A stretch of 64,000 bases of DNA from Bacteroidota bacterium (GTDB lineage: Bacteria > Bacteroidota > Bacteroidia > Chitinophagales > BACL12). Of this stretch, positions 27,018 to 35,694 are shown in pieces. Numbering within the stretch: the stretch's first letter is position 1; each line of letters starts with the position of its first letter. The translations under genes and the position numbers were made by a program. Below the pieces are notes generated by a model. That model was not told the origin of the DNA. It worked only from the letters and a program-made list of their open reading frames with translations, and did no database searches. The stretch lies in contig JADJJZ010000029.1 of the NCBI GenBank assembly GCA_016706255.1, positions 310,001 through 374,000 on the forward strand, in the 5' to 3' direction.

Positions 27018-28646
27018 ATGATTACTGTTAATAATGTTTCTCTCCGCTACGGCAAACGCATTTTATTTGATGAAGTAAATCTCAAGTTTACCAAAGGCAA
27101 TTGTTATGGCATTATCGGTGCTAACGGAGCCGGTAAATCTACGTTTATGAAAATCATTTCGGGAGAAATTGAACCGACTACCGGTTTAATTGATATCACA
27201 CCCGGTGAACGTATGGCGGTGTTGAAACAAAATCACTTTGAATTTGATCAACATTCAGTTATTCATACAGTTATGATGGGGCACAAAAAATTGTGGACCA
27301 TCATGCAGGAAAAAGATGTGTTGTATGCGAAACCAGATTTTAGTGAAGAAGACGGTATTCGCGTTGGTGAATTAGAAGCAGAATTTGCTGAAATGAATGG
27401 CTGGAATGCCGAAAGTGATGCTGCAGAATTACTAAGTAATCTCGGTATAAAAGAAGATTTGCATTACGAATTCATGGAAAACCTGAGTGGTAAGGAAAAA
27501 GTGCGTGTTTTACTTGCTCAGGCATTATATGGCAATCCCGATATTTTATTAATGGATGAGCCTACCAACGATTTGGATATTGATACCATCAGTTGGTTAG
27601 AAAATTTCCTCGCCGATTATCAAAATACAGTTATCGTTGTTTCCCACGACAGGCACTTTTTAGATGCGGTTTGTACACACGTTGCAGATATTGATTATGG
27701 CAAGATTACCATTTTCACCGGTAACTATTCATTCTGGTATCAGTCATCACAATTGATGTTGCAATTGATGGCTCAGAAAAACAAAAAGACTGAAGATAAA
27801 CGTAAAGAATTACAGGATTTCATTAGTCGATTCAGTGCAAATGCTTCAAAAGCAAAACAGGCAACATCTCGTAAAAAAGCACTCGAAAAATTAAATATTG
27901 AGGAGTTACGTCCATCAACCAGAAAATATCCGGGCATATTTTTTACACCTGAACGCGAATTGGGTGATCAGGTATTGCAGGTAACTAATATTTCGAAAAA
28001 AATCGGCGACAAAAAACTCTTTCACAATATTACATTTACTGCTGAAAAAGGCGATAAAATTGCAATTGTAAGTCGCGACCCGTTAGCGAAAACAAATTTC
28101 TTCGAAATAGTTGCAGGCGAAAAAGAACCGGACACAGGCACTTACAAATGGGGTGTTACAGTAACTAATAATTACCTGCCAAACGAAAATAATACCTTCT
28201 TCACCGGCGATTTAAATTTAATAGACTGGTTACGTCAATATTCAAAAGATAAAGACGAATCGTTTGTGCGCGGATTTTTAGGCCGCATGTTATTCAGTGG
28301 CGAAGAATCATTAAAAAGCTGTAAAGTATTATCAGGAGGTGAAAAAGTACGTTGTATGATTTCACGTGGTATGTTATTAGGCGGCAATGCGCTGATTTTA
28401 GATGAGCCTACCAACCACCTCGACATGGAGAGTATTACAGCGTTTAACAATGCCCTGCAGGACTTTAAAGGCTTCGTAATTTTCACTTCACATGATCATC
28501 AGTTTATGCAAACCGTTGCGAACAGAATTATTGAAATTACACCTAATGGTGTGATCGATAAATTAATGTCGTACGATGAATATATTACCGATGAAAAAGT
28601 GCGTGAATTACAGGCACAAATGTATCCGGCTGAGCAGTTGGTGTAA
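27018..28646 (+). CDS. ABC-F family ATPase, YbiT-like
   Basis: A 542-residue soluble protein with two ABC domains joined by a charged linker (about 245-310) and no membrane part, as in ribosome-acting ABC-F proteins. The first domain has Walker A GANGAGKST, the signature ENLSGKEKVRVLLAQAL and Walker B ILLMDEPTNDLD. The second has signature VLSGGEKVRCMISRGM and Walker B ALILDEPTNHLD, but its Walker A (SRDPLAKTNFF) lacks the GxxGxGKS loop. That degenerate second P-loop is, as far as I recall, common in Bacteroidota YbiT-like proteins. Likely role: translation factor at the ribosomal E site. Confidence 0.92.
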   Translation: MITVNNVSLRYGKRILFDEVNLKFTKGNCYGIIGANGAGKSTFMKIISGEIEPTTGLIDITPGERMAVLKQNHFEFDQHSVIHTVMMGHKKLWTIMQEKDVLYAKPDFSEEDGIRVGELEAEFAEMNGWNAESDAAELLSNLGIKEDLHYEFMENLSGKEKVRVLLAQALYGNPDILLMDEPTNDLDIDTISWLENFLADYQNTVIVVSHDRHFLDAVCTHVADIDYGKITIFTGNYSFWYQSSQLMLQLMAQKNKKTEDKRKELQDFISRFSANASKAKQATSRKKALEKLNIEELRPSTRKYPGIFFTPERELGDQVLQVTNISKKIGDKKLFHNITFTAEKGDKIAIVSRDPLAKTNFFEIVAGEKEPDTGTYKWGVTVTNNYLPNENNTFFTGDLNLIDWLRQYSKDKDESFVRGFLGRMLFSGEESLKSCKVLSGGEKVRCMISRGMLLGGNALILDEPTNHLDMESITAFNNALQDFKGFVIFTSHDHQFMQTVANRIIEITPNGVIDKLMSYDEYITDEKVRELQAQMYPAEQLV

Positions 28647-28757
28647 GTATTAACTAACCCTTAACCTTTTACACAAACTTTTTCAGGTAAGGTTTGTTTA
28701 TAAATCTAACGTAACAATAAATTCGTTTATATGTTAAACAACCACTTATTACTACAA

Positions 28758-29315
28758 ATGAAAAAGCAAATTACCGTTTTATCGATATTGCTCATTCCTG
28801 CAATTTTTAGTTGCGGAGATGCAAAAACCACTGAAAATAAACACTCAGAAAATACTGCTGCAGCCTCAGACACAACTACTGTAAATATCACACTAGAGTC
28901 GCCCGATTATGTATGGGATGGCGTAAAGGTTGAAAAAACAGATGCCGAGTGGAAAAAACAATTAACCACGATGCAATATTATGTTGCGCGTCAGGCAGGT
29001 ACTGAAAGAGCTTTTAATAATGCTTACCACGATAATCATGAAGAAGGCACTTATTTTTGTGTTGGTTGCGGGATGCCATTATTTGATTCAAAACACAAAT
29101 TTGATTCAGGCACCGGCTGGCCAAGTTTCTACGACCCGATTCAGGCAAAAAATGTTGCATTCGATGTTGACCATGAAATTGGTTACGAACGTAAAGAAGT
29201 GCATTGTGCCCGTTGCGGTTCACATTTAGGCCATGTATTTGATGATGCCATTGATCAGCCTACTGGTTTACGTTATTGTATTAATTCGGCTTCATTAATT
29301 TTCAAAAAAAGATAA
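28758..29315 (+). CDS. msrB: Peptide-methionine (R)-S-oxide reductase MsrB, lipoprotein form
   Basis: About 185 residues. A lipoprotein signal (MKKQITVLSILLIPAIFSC) places it in the envelope, unlike the cytoplasmic MsrB of many bacteria. The MsrB domain has both zinc CxxC pairs (CVGCGMP and CARCGSH), the substrate segment FDSGTGWPSFYDP, HLGHVFDD, and the catalytic Cys in RYCINSASL. It reduces methionine-R-sulfoxide in proteins. The open frame begins at 28731, but the ATG at 28758 gives a proper signal peptide. Not obviously co-transcribed with the ABC-F gene. Confidence 0.94.
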   Translation: MKKQITVLSILLIPAIFSCGDAKTTENKHSENTAAASDTTTVNITLESPDYVWDGVKVEKTDAEWKKQLTTMQYYVARQAGTERAFNNAYHDNHEEGTYFCVGCGMPLFDSKHKFDSGTGWPSFYDPIQAKNVAFDVDHEIGYERKEVHCARCGSHLGHVFDDAIDQPTGLRYCINSASLIFKKR

Positions 29316-29347
29316 CTTTGCTGTCACTTTAACCCAAGCGACAGGAT

Positions 29348-29938
29348 TTGATTTTATATATCATTCAGAAAGTTCCGCTTTTCCGGAAAATGTATTTTAA
29401 TGCAATCGGTCGACCGTTTGTAGGAAAAAAAATCAGGCCCCTAATTCCTTTATTAAAAAAGGATACCAAAATTCTCGATTTAGGTTCCGGTAATGGTTTG
29501 GCTGCACATTTATTAAAAGAAAAGGGATTCACCATTACTTGTGTAGATATTCATGAGGGTCAATATCATCCTTCAGTAAAACCAATTGTATATGATGGTA
29601 AAACAATTCCATTTCCGGACAAACATTTTGAAGCCGGAATAATTCTTACGGTTTTACATCATATCGATAATCCGGAAGCAGTTATTAAAGAGGCTGCGCG
29701 TGTATGCGATCGATTAATTATTATGGAAGATATTTATACAAATAAAGTGCAACAATATCTAACCTATTGGCTCGATTCATTAGCCAACCTCTTCTACTCC
29801 CCTTGTCCGCACACCAATAAAAATGATAAACAATGGAAAGCCACATTCCAATCAATGCAAATGGAATTAGTTTCTGTTCACTACAGATATGTACTCTTCA
29901 TCATTAAGCAAGCCGTTTACGAAGTGAAATGTAAATAA
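29348..29938 (+). CDS. Class I SAM-dependent methyltransferase
   Basis: 196 residues with the Rossmann methyltransferase motifs: motif I DTKILDLGSGNGLAAHLL, the acidic end of strand 2 in TCVDIHEG, then PFPDKHFEAGIILTVLHHI for motifs post-I to IV. It is a Methyltransf_11-type (UbiE/COQ5-like) enzyme; the acceptor is unknown. It begins with TTG at 29348; an ATG at 29390 is the alternative and would keep all motifs. It lies 32 bp after msrB and may be co-transcribed with it. Confidence 0.83.
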   Translation: MILYIIQKVPLFRKMYFNAIGRPFVGKKIRPLIPLLKKDTKILDLGSGNGLAAHLLKEKGFTITCVDIHEGQYHPSVKPIVYDGKTIPFPDKHFEAGIILTVLHHIDNPEAVIKEAARVCDRLIIMEDIYTNKVQQYLTYWLDSLANLFYSPCPHTNKNDKQWKATFQSMQMELVSVHYRYVLFIIKQAVYEVKCK

Positions 29939-30060
29939 AGCTTTCGTTTCAATAACATTTTCAAAAACAGCCGGTACCACGAAGAACCAAAGGCCTCTAA
30001 GGAACACAAAGTACCACACCCATACATCACCACACTCAAAAAATTTACATTTCACTTAGC

Positions 30061-30180
30061 GTGCTTACCGAGAAAACAAACCATCAACCCAGCAAACCCA
30101 ACCCACATCATCCCCTTAGCGCCCTTTGCCCTTTGCGCGCTTTGCGAGAAAAACAAAACACCCCATCCCGCGAGCAACCC
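30061..30180 (+). repeat. Dispersed repeat with GCGCCCTTTGCCC core, copy 1
   Basis: Contains TTAGCGCCCTTTGCCCTTTG, CGCGCTTTGCGAGAAAAAC and CATCAACCC words. An inverted relative is at 53787-53897 (there reading AAGGGCAAAGGGCGC). It fills most of the gap between the methyltransferase and the ABC transporter gene. Confidence 0.75.
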
Positions 30181-30183
30181 AAT

Positions 30184-30966
30184 CTACCGGATATCGATTT
30201 CCATCCGCAAACTATTTCTATCGAAACGCACACCATCTATCTGAAACAATTCCTCCACCACTCCCCTTGCAACCACATCCCCCTGCGTGCCAAAAACATG
30301 TTGTCCGTTTTTGCCAATCATCAAACAATAATCCGCAACCTGCAACGCAATATCAATTTCATGCGAAGTAAACACCACCGTTTTTCCCGCCTTGCGCAAT
30401 GCCGCGAGCAACGAAAAAATTTCCACCTTGTGCACTACATCTAAAAACGAAGTCGGTTCATCCAGCAAGATAACAGGCGTATCCTGAATTAATGCGCGTG
30501 CAATAAACACCATTTGTGCTTCTCCATCACTTAACTGATACAAACGCTTTTGCACCAATCGTTCAATTTTTAAATCCGCAATTATTTTTTCAATGATATG
30601 AATATCTGCACCACTTAATTTCCCGAACCCTGAATTAAATGCAGCACGTGTAGCTGAAAATAATTCATGCACAAACATCCCCTGCACCATATCTCCCCTT
30701 CCGGGCAAAACCAGACTCATTTTCTTTGCCCGTTCAAATTCAGAATAATGTTGAATCAATTTTTCATCTAAAAATATTCCACCCTTTAAGCTTTTTTGCA
30801 ACCCTGCAACACTTCGTAAAAATGTTGATTTACCCGAACCATTTAATCCCAAAACAGCAAGCACGGAACCTTGCGGTACAGTCAAATTGATATCTTGCAA
30901 AATAATTTTATTTGCATAACCTACTGCTAAACCCTTTGTCGATATCATTGTTGTATCTGCCATCAA
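30184..30966 (-). CDS. btuD: ABC transporter ATP-binding protein, BtuD/FecE type (cobalamin uptake)
   Basis: 260-residue ABC ATPase with Walker A GLNGSGKSTFL, Q-loop region, signature YQLSDGEAQMVFIARAL, Walker B VILLDEPTSFLD and the H-loop TSHEID. It pairs with the FecCD-type permease gene; the two overlap by 4 bp (TCAT, minus-strand ATGA). The family serves iron-siderophore or cobalamin importers. The B12 riboswitch at the head of this gene cluster makes cobalamin or another corrinoid the likely cargo. Sequence alone does not separate BtuD from FecE. Confidence 0.88.
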   Translation of the reverse strand: MMADTTMISTKGLAVGYANKIILQDINLTVPQGSVLAVLGLNGSGKSTFLRSVAGLQKSLKGGIFLDEKLIQHYSEFERAKKMSLVLPGRGDMVQGMFVHELFSATRAAFNSGFGKLSGADIHIIEKIIADLKIERLVQKRLYQLSDGEAQMVFIARALIQDTPVILLDEPTSFLDVVHKVEIFSLLAALRKAGKTVVFTSHEIDIALQVADYCLMIGKNGQHVFGTQGDVVARGVVEELFQIDGVRFDRNSLRMEIDIR

Positions 30967-31988
30967 AATGCGCGTTTAATATGCTGATTTTTCCAAATGA
31001 TATAAATGATAAATGGTGCCCCCATAAATGCTGTCACCGAATTTAATGGCAACACACCGGAATTTCCCGGCGTTTGTGCAATAATATCACACACCAATAA
31101 AATACTAATCCCTAACAAAATGCTCGCCGGAATAATTACAAAATGATTATTCACTTTAAACACCATTCTGGCAAGATGTGGCACTGCAATACCAATAAAT
31201 GCAATTGGTCCGCAAAATGCGGTAATTGCACCGGTTAATATTCCTGTGGTGAGAATGATAATAAATTGTGTACGTTTAATATTTACACCAAGCGAACGCG
31301 CATAATCTTCTCCCAATAATAAAATATTTAATGATTTAGCTTGTGTAAATGCAATACACATACCGACAAATACAATTGCTGAAAGCATATACAATTGCGA
31401 CCAGGTTACGCCACCTAAACTGCCGAAGGTCCACATTACAAATAATTTTAATGCACCCTGACTGCTATAATATTGTAATACACCAACCATGGCACTTATT
31501 GCCATCCCGAACATTAAACCGAAAATGAGTAAGGTGATACTATCTCTTATTCTTGTTGCAACTGCCAATATTATTATTAATACTACTAATGCACCTACAA
31601 TTGCAGCAATAATAATTCCGAAGCTATTAACAACATCCATCGAAAACCAAGAACCTACGGTTAACATCACCATGGCGACAAATAAACTCGAACCCGCTGA
31701 AACACCGAGTATATCTGGCCCTGCGACAGGGTTACGAAAAAATGTTTGCATAAACAATCCTGCAACCGGTAATGCACATCCTGCCACAACTGCAGTTAAA
31801 GCTTTAGGTAATCGCGATTGTAAAATGATGATGGATTCAGGTGCATCTTTGGGGAGATTGCCAAACAATACTTTAAAAATATCTGTAATGGAAATGGCAA
31901 CTGAACCAATAAAAATATCTGCAATAAATAGGAGCAGCATCAAAATGCTTAACACTAAAAACAACAAACCGTGTCGATAGTTGCTCAT
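30963..31988 (-). CDS. btuC: ABC transporter permease, BtuC/FecCD type (cobalamin uptake)
   Basis: 341 residues with about 9-10 membrane helices and the FecCD signature: RLPKALTAVVAGCALPVAGLFMQTFFRNPVAGPDILGVSAG near the N-terminus, GALTA-like helices, and FCGPIAFIGIAVPHLAR before the coupling region. It forms the inner-membrane channel. It overlaps the ATPase gene by 4 bp, and its own start overlaps the binding-protein gene by 4 bp. Cobalamin specificity is inferred from the upstream B12 riboswitch. Confidence 0.9.
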   Translation of the reverse strand: MSNYRHGLLFLVLSILMLLLFIADIFIGSVAISITDIFKVLFGNLPKDAPESIIILQSRLPKALTAVVAGCALPVAGLFMQTFFRNPVAGPDILGVSAGSSLFVAMVMLTVGSWFSMDVVNSFGIIIAAIVGALVVLIIILAVATRIRDSITLLIFGLMFGMAISAMVGVLQYYSSQGALKLFVMWTFGSLGGVTWSQLYMLSAIVFVGMCIAFTQAKSLNILLLGEDYARSLGVNIKRTQFIIILTTGILTGAITAFCGPIAFIGIAVPHLARMVFKVNNHFVIIPASILLGISILLVCDIIAQTPGNSGVLPLNSVTAFMGAPFIIYIIWKNQHIKRAF

Positions 31989-33118
31989 TGTAAATGAATA
32001 TAGTAGTAATAATCTGTTCCCAAATTTAATTCAGGATGAAATATTTTAACCAGGTCGGTTAATACACGATCGGGATAAACAATTGCACTTTCCCAATAAT
32101 CATTTCCACCCATAGCATTAACACGAGCGTAATTATTGTAAACTTTTTTATTTTTAAATGGGTCGAAGTATGCATTGCGGATATCCAATTCGGTAATTTG
32201 TGAAAGGCTCAATGTAGAACTGACATTTAACCAGTAATCCGCTTTTTGTGCAGCAGAAAAAATCTCTTCAAACGACAATGCAAAATTGCCTGTTTTTTCA
32301 TCGGTGCTCCAGATATATTTTGCTCCGGCATCATGTAAATAATTTGCAGCAAAACTTTTTCCACCCGGAACAGTCCATTCATTTTTGTATGCTAATCCGG
32401 TAAATACTGTTGGCTGCGTAGTAACCTGAGCCGCTTGTTGTTTAATCTGATTGTAATTATTGGCAATGCTGTCAAATATACCTGCAGCTTTATCTTCCAA
32501 ATTAAAAAACACAGCAATAAATTTTATCCATTCCGCCTGACCAAGTGGTGTGAGCTCAAGATATTCATTATTTACGACAGGCTTTAATTGCATACTTTTC
32601 ATTTTTTCGAAGTGGTCATAACTTTCATCTCCGGTCTGATAACTCATTACGATATCCGGTTGCAATTGCACGAGCAATTCCATATCTAAACCACCTTCAA
32701 TACCAACTTCTTTTATTTTGCCGGATTCAACCAATGCAATAATTACGGTACTATAAATGTATTTTGTCCCACTAAATGCAATAAGTTTATCACTTACATT
32801 TAATGCCTCAATAAATCCAAGATGCGTAGTTGAAAGACTTGCCAGATCATGAATAGGAACCGTAATATTCATAACCGAAGCATCATTACTATTATATTGT
32901 GTATCATCCACCAAACGATAACGCTGCATAATTTTGGTGGTGTCCAATGGATTGCGGACAAGTATCTCTTTGTAACCTTTATATTGCGTAATAGTAAATC
33001 CTTTAGCATATAATACAGGTATTACCACACCATGATCATCTTGCCCCACAACAGATTGCTTTTGCTTACACGAAATAAACAATAGTGCTATTATGCTGAT
33101 GTAAAATAGATTACGCAT
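31985..33118 (-). CDS. btuF: ABC transporter substrate-binding lipoprotein, BtuF type
   Basis: 377 residues with lipoprotein signal MRNLFYISIIALLFISC and the two-lobe helical-backbone-metal-receptor (type III) fold typical of BtuF/FepB. Visible family segments are SLSTTHLGFIEALNVSDKLIAF, LLVQLQPDIVMSY and TGLAYKNEWTVPGGKSFAANYLHDAGAKYIW. It binds the corrinoid in the periplasm and passes it to the permease. Membrane-anchored by lipid, as is usual in this phylum. It lies between the surface propeller protein and the permease in one operon. Confidence 0.88.
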   Translation of the reverse strand: MRNLFYISIIALLFISCKQKQSVVGQDDHGVVIPVLYAKGFTITQYKGYKEILVRNPLDTTKIMQRYRLVDDTQYNSNDASVMNITVPIHDLASLSTTHLGFIEALNVSDKLIAFSGTKYIYSTVIIALVESGKIKEVGIEGGLDMELLVQLQPDIVMSYQTGDESYDHFEKMKSMQLKPVVNNEYLELTPLGQAEWIKFIAVFFNLEDKAAGIFDSIANNYNQIKQQAAQVTTQPTVFTGLAYKNEWTVPGGKSFAANYLHDAGAKYIWSTDEKTGNFALSFEEIFSAAQKADYWLNVSSTLSLSQITELDIRNAYFDPFKNKKVYNNYARVNAMGGNDYWESAIVYPDRVLTDLVKIFHPELNLGTDYYYYIHLQ

Positions 33119-33169
33119 AAAAAAAAATAAGGATGTTGCTACTGTTGGCTAACAACATCCTTAGTAAAA

Positions 33170-34453
33170 TTATAATTTAGAAAAATATCCTGTATAAGTC
33201 AGGTTGCCTGAAATCGCTTTTACAAAATAATTACCTGAAGGCAAGTTGGCGATGTTAATATCCATATTTCCAACGGCAGGTTGTTGAATGGTTTCAACCA
33301 CATTACCTGTCATATCATAAATTAATATTGCTTCAGCCGAAATACTGTTATTCAAACTAATTGTTTCGGTTGCAGGATTGGGATACATTACAATAGCATT
33401 CGGATTTACATCTTCAATACCACTTTCAAGGCGCACATCAAAAGCGAAATTGCCCGGAGAAACACTTACATCAAATGTTTTAATAATGTTACCGGATAAA
33501 TCATAAATAGTTACAGCACCATAGCTGAAATAATCGGTTGTAGAAGTATAAATGTAGTTGTTCAGTTCATCAAACGCCAGTCCGTAAAAACTTGCACCAA
33601 ATTCATCTTCACCAATAATGGTTGCAGCAGTCGGATCAAATTTGCTCAATGTAGTACCAAACATTTCCTGATAATAAATTGTGCCACCAAACACAGCAGA
33701 GGTGCCACATCCGGCAGAAATATTAATCAGGTTGGTGGTAGTTAAATCTGCACTTGCAATTTTGTAAGTAGATACAGAACTTCCTGTAAAATCTTTATTG
33801 TTGAGGGTGTAAATATTATCACCATCTATCATAATATTATCCGGATTAATACCATCTGCACCTAATTCAATTGTATTTTCGATAGTAGCAGTATTTAAAT
33901 CAATAACTGCAATTTTACCAACTTCACTGCCAAAAATAAATCCGTTGTTAACGGCAACATAAGCTTTATTATCTTTAATAACCACACCTTCAGTAGTATA
34001 AGGCATTTCAACATTGTCGAATGCATGCACTAATTCCAGTGTCGATTTATCATAAATTTGAATGTAAGATGGTAATGTTACCAGATATTCACCGCGTGTA
34101 ACAACAATATAATCATCGTTAACAGCAATTTTGCGAATACCGGGAATTTCAACAGATGCAATTAATTCATCTGAAGTTGTTGCATATTTATTTAAAAATT
34201 TATCAGCAGCAACATAATAAAATGCATCATCCATTTTAATATCGGATGCAAAACGTGCATTTTCAATTTCATCCAACACAGTGTAAATTTCTGTTGCCGG
34301 ATCATAAGCGCCGATGCTAACAGGTGTAATAATTTCATTGGTTACATAATCAAAATAACCTTCATTGAGTATGAGCACGCGGTCTACATACGCTTGTGCG
34401 AACACATTTGCAGCAATAATCACTGCTAAAAAAGTAAAAGTAATCTTCCTCAT
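33170..34453 (-). CDS. T9SS-sorted beta-propeller protein, BtuG-like (DUF5074/YncE type)
   Basis: About 427 residues: signal peptide (MRKITFTFLAVIIAANVFAQA), then a YncE/DUF5074-like propeller of short repeated blades (DRVLILNEGYFDY, IQIYDKSTLELVHAFD, GKIAVIDLNTATIENTIEL, VTIYDLSGNIIKTFD). The last 80 residues are a T9SS type A sorting domain (VMYPNPATETISLNN ... LPSGNYFVKAISG). Gut Bacteroides use a surface propeller lipoprotein, BtuG, to capture B12; this looks like a T9SS-delivered counterpart. It is the first gene after a B12 riboswitch and precedes btuF-btuC-btuD. The open frame extends to 34612 into the riboswitch, so the ATG at 34451-34453 (or 34454-34456) is chosen. A BtuB receptor is not present here. 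Confidence 0.82.
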   Translation of the reverse strand: MRKITFTFLAVIIAANVFAQAYVDRVLILNEGYFDYVTNEIITPVSIGAYDPATEIYTVLDEIENARFASDIKMDDAFYYVAADKFLNKYATTSDELIASVEIPGIRKIAVNDDYIVVTRGEYLVTLPSYIQIYDKSTLELVHAFDNVEMPYTTEGVVIKDNKAYVAVNNGFIFGSEVGKIAVIDLNTATIENTIELGADGINPDNIMIDGDNIYTLNNKDFTGSSVSTYKIASADLTTTNLINISAGCGTSAVFGGTIYYQEMFGTTLSKFDPTAATIIGEDEFGASFYGLAFDELNNYIYTSTTDYFSYGAVTIYDLSGNIIKTFDVSVSPGNFAFDVRLESGIEDVNPNAIVMYPNPATETISLNNSISAEAILIYDMTGNVVETIQQPAVGNMDINIANLPSGNYFVKAISGNLTYTGYFSKL

Positions 34454-34528
34454 CATTAAATGATTTAAATGGTTAATAAATAAGGAGGCATACAAATAAA
34501 TGGAAACAGTACGAATACCGGTTACATC

Positions 34529-34549
34529 AAACTTTTGCCCCAAAAGTTT
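34529..34549 (-). promoter_or_regulatory. Hairpin between B12 riboswitch and first gene (possible expression platform)
   Basis: Perfect 9-bp inverted repeat AAACTTTTG / CAAAAGTTT with a 3-base loop. No T run follows, so it is not an intrinsic terminator. One arm's sequence is repeated inside the riboswitch (34638-34647), which would allow alternative pairing. Confidence 0.45.
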
Positions 34550-34745
34550 TTGATAGTGCAGTACGGGCAGGTCTTCTGGCTCTTCCACCTTTTGATTTAC
34601 CTTCCCATCCAACGAGCGGACAGTGGCAAAGAAATATCAAAAGTTTACCAACAGGTTGCGGAATTACAGCAGTGGGGACTGCCCCGGATTTTCACCGGAT
34701 TCCCTCTTAGGACAAACCTGAAAAATCAGGTCTATCAACCAGTAA
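34550..34745 (-). promoter_or_regulatory. Cobalamin (B12) riboswitch
   Basis: The minus strand shows the conserved aptamer parts in order: GGGAATCCGGTGAAAATCCG, GGCAGTCCCCACTGCTGTAA, GCCACTG, GATGGGAAGG, and the B12 box AGCCAGAAGACCTGCC (minus strand of 34566-34581). It precedes the T9SS propeller gene and btuFCD. When B12 is bound, the family shuts off downstream expression. A TATTTTTA box at 34752-34759 on the minus strand may be the promoter. The aptamer limits are approximate. Confidence 0.95.
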
Positions 34746-34802
34746 TGCAATGTAAAAATACGGCTCGGTAATTAAGGATGTACGTTTTGTTTAAATATTT
34801 TA

Positions 34803-34841
34803 TACACAAAAATGCCACATCCAATACTAAAGGATGTGGCA
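34803..34841 (-). terminator. Terminator of the outer-membrane-type gene at 34934-35476
   Basis: TGCCACATCC (34813-34822) pairs with GGATGTGGCA (34832-34841); on the minus strand the stem is followed by TTTTTGTG. Confidence 0.85.
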
Positions 34842-34880
34842 GTTGCGTTTTTGCTTTGTCTTGTCGCAGAGACGTTCAAG

Positions 34881-34930
34881 TAAGAAAAGGCGCTGCGCCC
34901 CAGGGGTGCGGCGCCCTTACATTTTTAAGG
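34881..34930. repeat. GC-rich hairpin, relative of the 54-kb hairpins
   Basis: GGCGCTGCGCCCC (34889-34901) faces GGGGTGCGGCGCC (34903-34915) with two imperfect pairs, and it continues GCGCCCTTACAT. The CGCCCTTACAT piece is also found in the hairpins at 54109-54157 and 54313-54343, so this may be a member of a dispersed family. Confidence 0.5.
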
Positions 34931-34933
34931 GGT

Positions 34934-35476
34934 TCACTCATGTTTATTAAAGCCAAGCAGTAATGAGCCTCTTACACCTTCAGGCGTTGGTGTTATGGCA
35001 ATGTTCACTGGAAAATTAATTCCCATTCGTTCAAATGTATAACCGGCAACCACCGAAACAGACGAACCGGTCAGGTTAACATTCGGTCCCATTCCAAATT
35101 CAATTCCATTACTTAGGCGTGCACCAATCATTACTGTTAAACTGGGAATAACCACATTCTGGTCTAAACCACCCAGCAACGGAACAAATTCAATAATACC
35201 ACATGAACCATTCGGCAAAGTAAAAAAGCGTGTTTCAAATTGCCAGCCGAATTGTGTGATAAATGGATACAAAATTCTGTCTTTACCATACATGCGGTCG
35301 AAGGTGGGATCATTATTTATGGCATTGGTATATACATTGCCTAAATACGTTAATCCTAATCGCGGACCGGTTAAATTAATTGGTTTTGAAATTTCATCTT
35401 CTAAAACACTTTGTGCCTGCAATGCACAATTGGAAATCAGGGAATAGCAGAACATTAATGTAAGTAAGTAACGCAT
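34934..35476 (-). CDS. Secreted, probable outer-membrane beta-barrel protein of unknown function
   Basis: 180 aa with signal peptide (MRYLLTLMFCYSLISNCALQAQ). The mature part has alternating hydrophobic strands and turns (RLSNGIEFGMGPNVNLTGSSVSVVAGYTFERMGINFPVNIAI), and it ends with a strand (SLLLGFNKHE), suggesting a small outer-membrane barrel. No named family recognised. Single gene with its own terminator at 34803-34841 and its own start at 35474-35476; it faces away from the regulator gene at 35695. Confidence 0.75.
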   Translation of the reverse strand: MRYLLTLMFCYSLISNCALQAQSVLEDEISKPINLTGPRLGLTYLGNVYTNAINNDPTFDRMYGKDRILYPFITQFGWQFETRFFTLPNGSCGIIEFVPLLGGLDQNVVIPSLTVMIGARLSNGIEFGMGPNVNLTGSSVSVVAGYTFERMGINFPVNIAITPTPEGVRGSLLLGFNKHE

Positions 35477-35694
35477 AGTTTGTAGTTTAGTTAACTAATT
35501 AAATTGTTGCGCAAACATAGATGCCATTACAAGCGGGAATTATGAAATAATAACACAGCAATAATTATTATTACTGATTAATAATACATGCGGAACAACC
35601 ATGTGAAAAGTTGCAATTTTTGCAAAAAAAAGATAAATCATTGCCCATTTCAAGTATTTTTTGCAAATTGCACCGTATTAAAAACACCACAGCA

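Noticed and set aside
34535..34771. Plus-strand frame over the riboswitch, and the long minus-strand start at 34612
   Set aside because: Both are reads of the B12 aptamer; the minus-strand gene has a proper signal peptide start at 34453.
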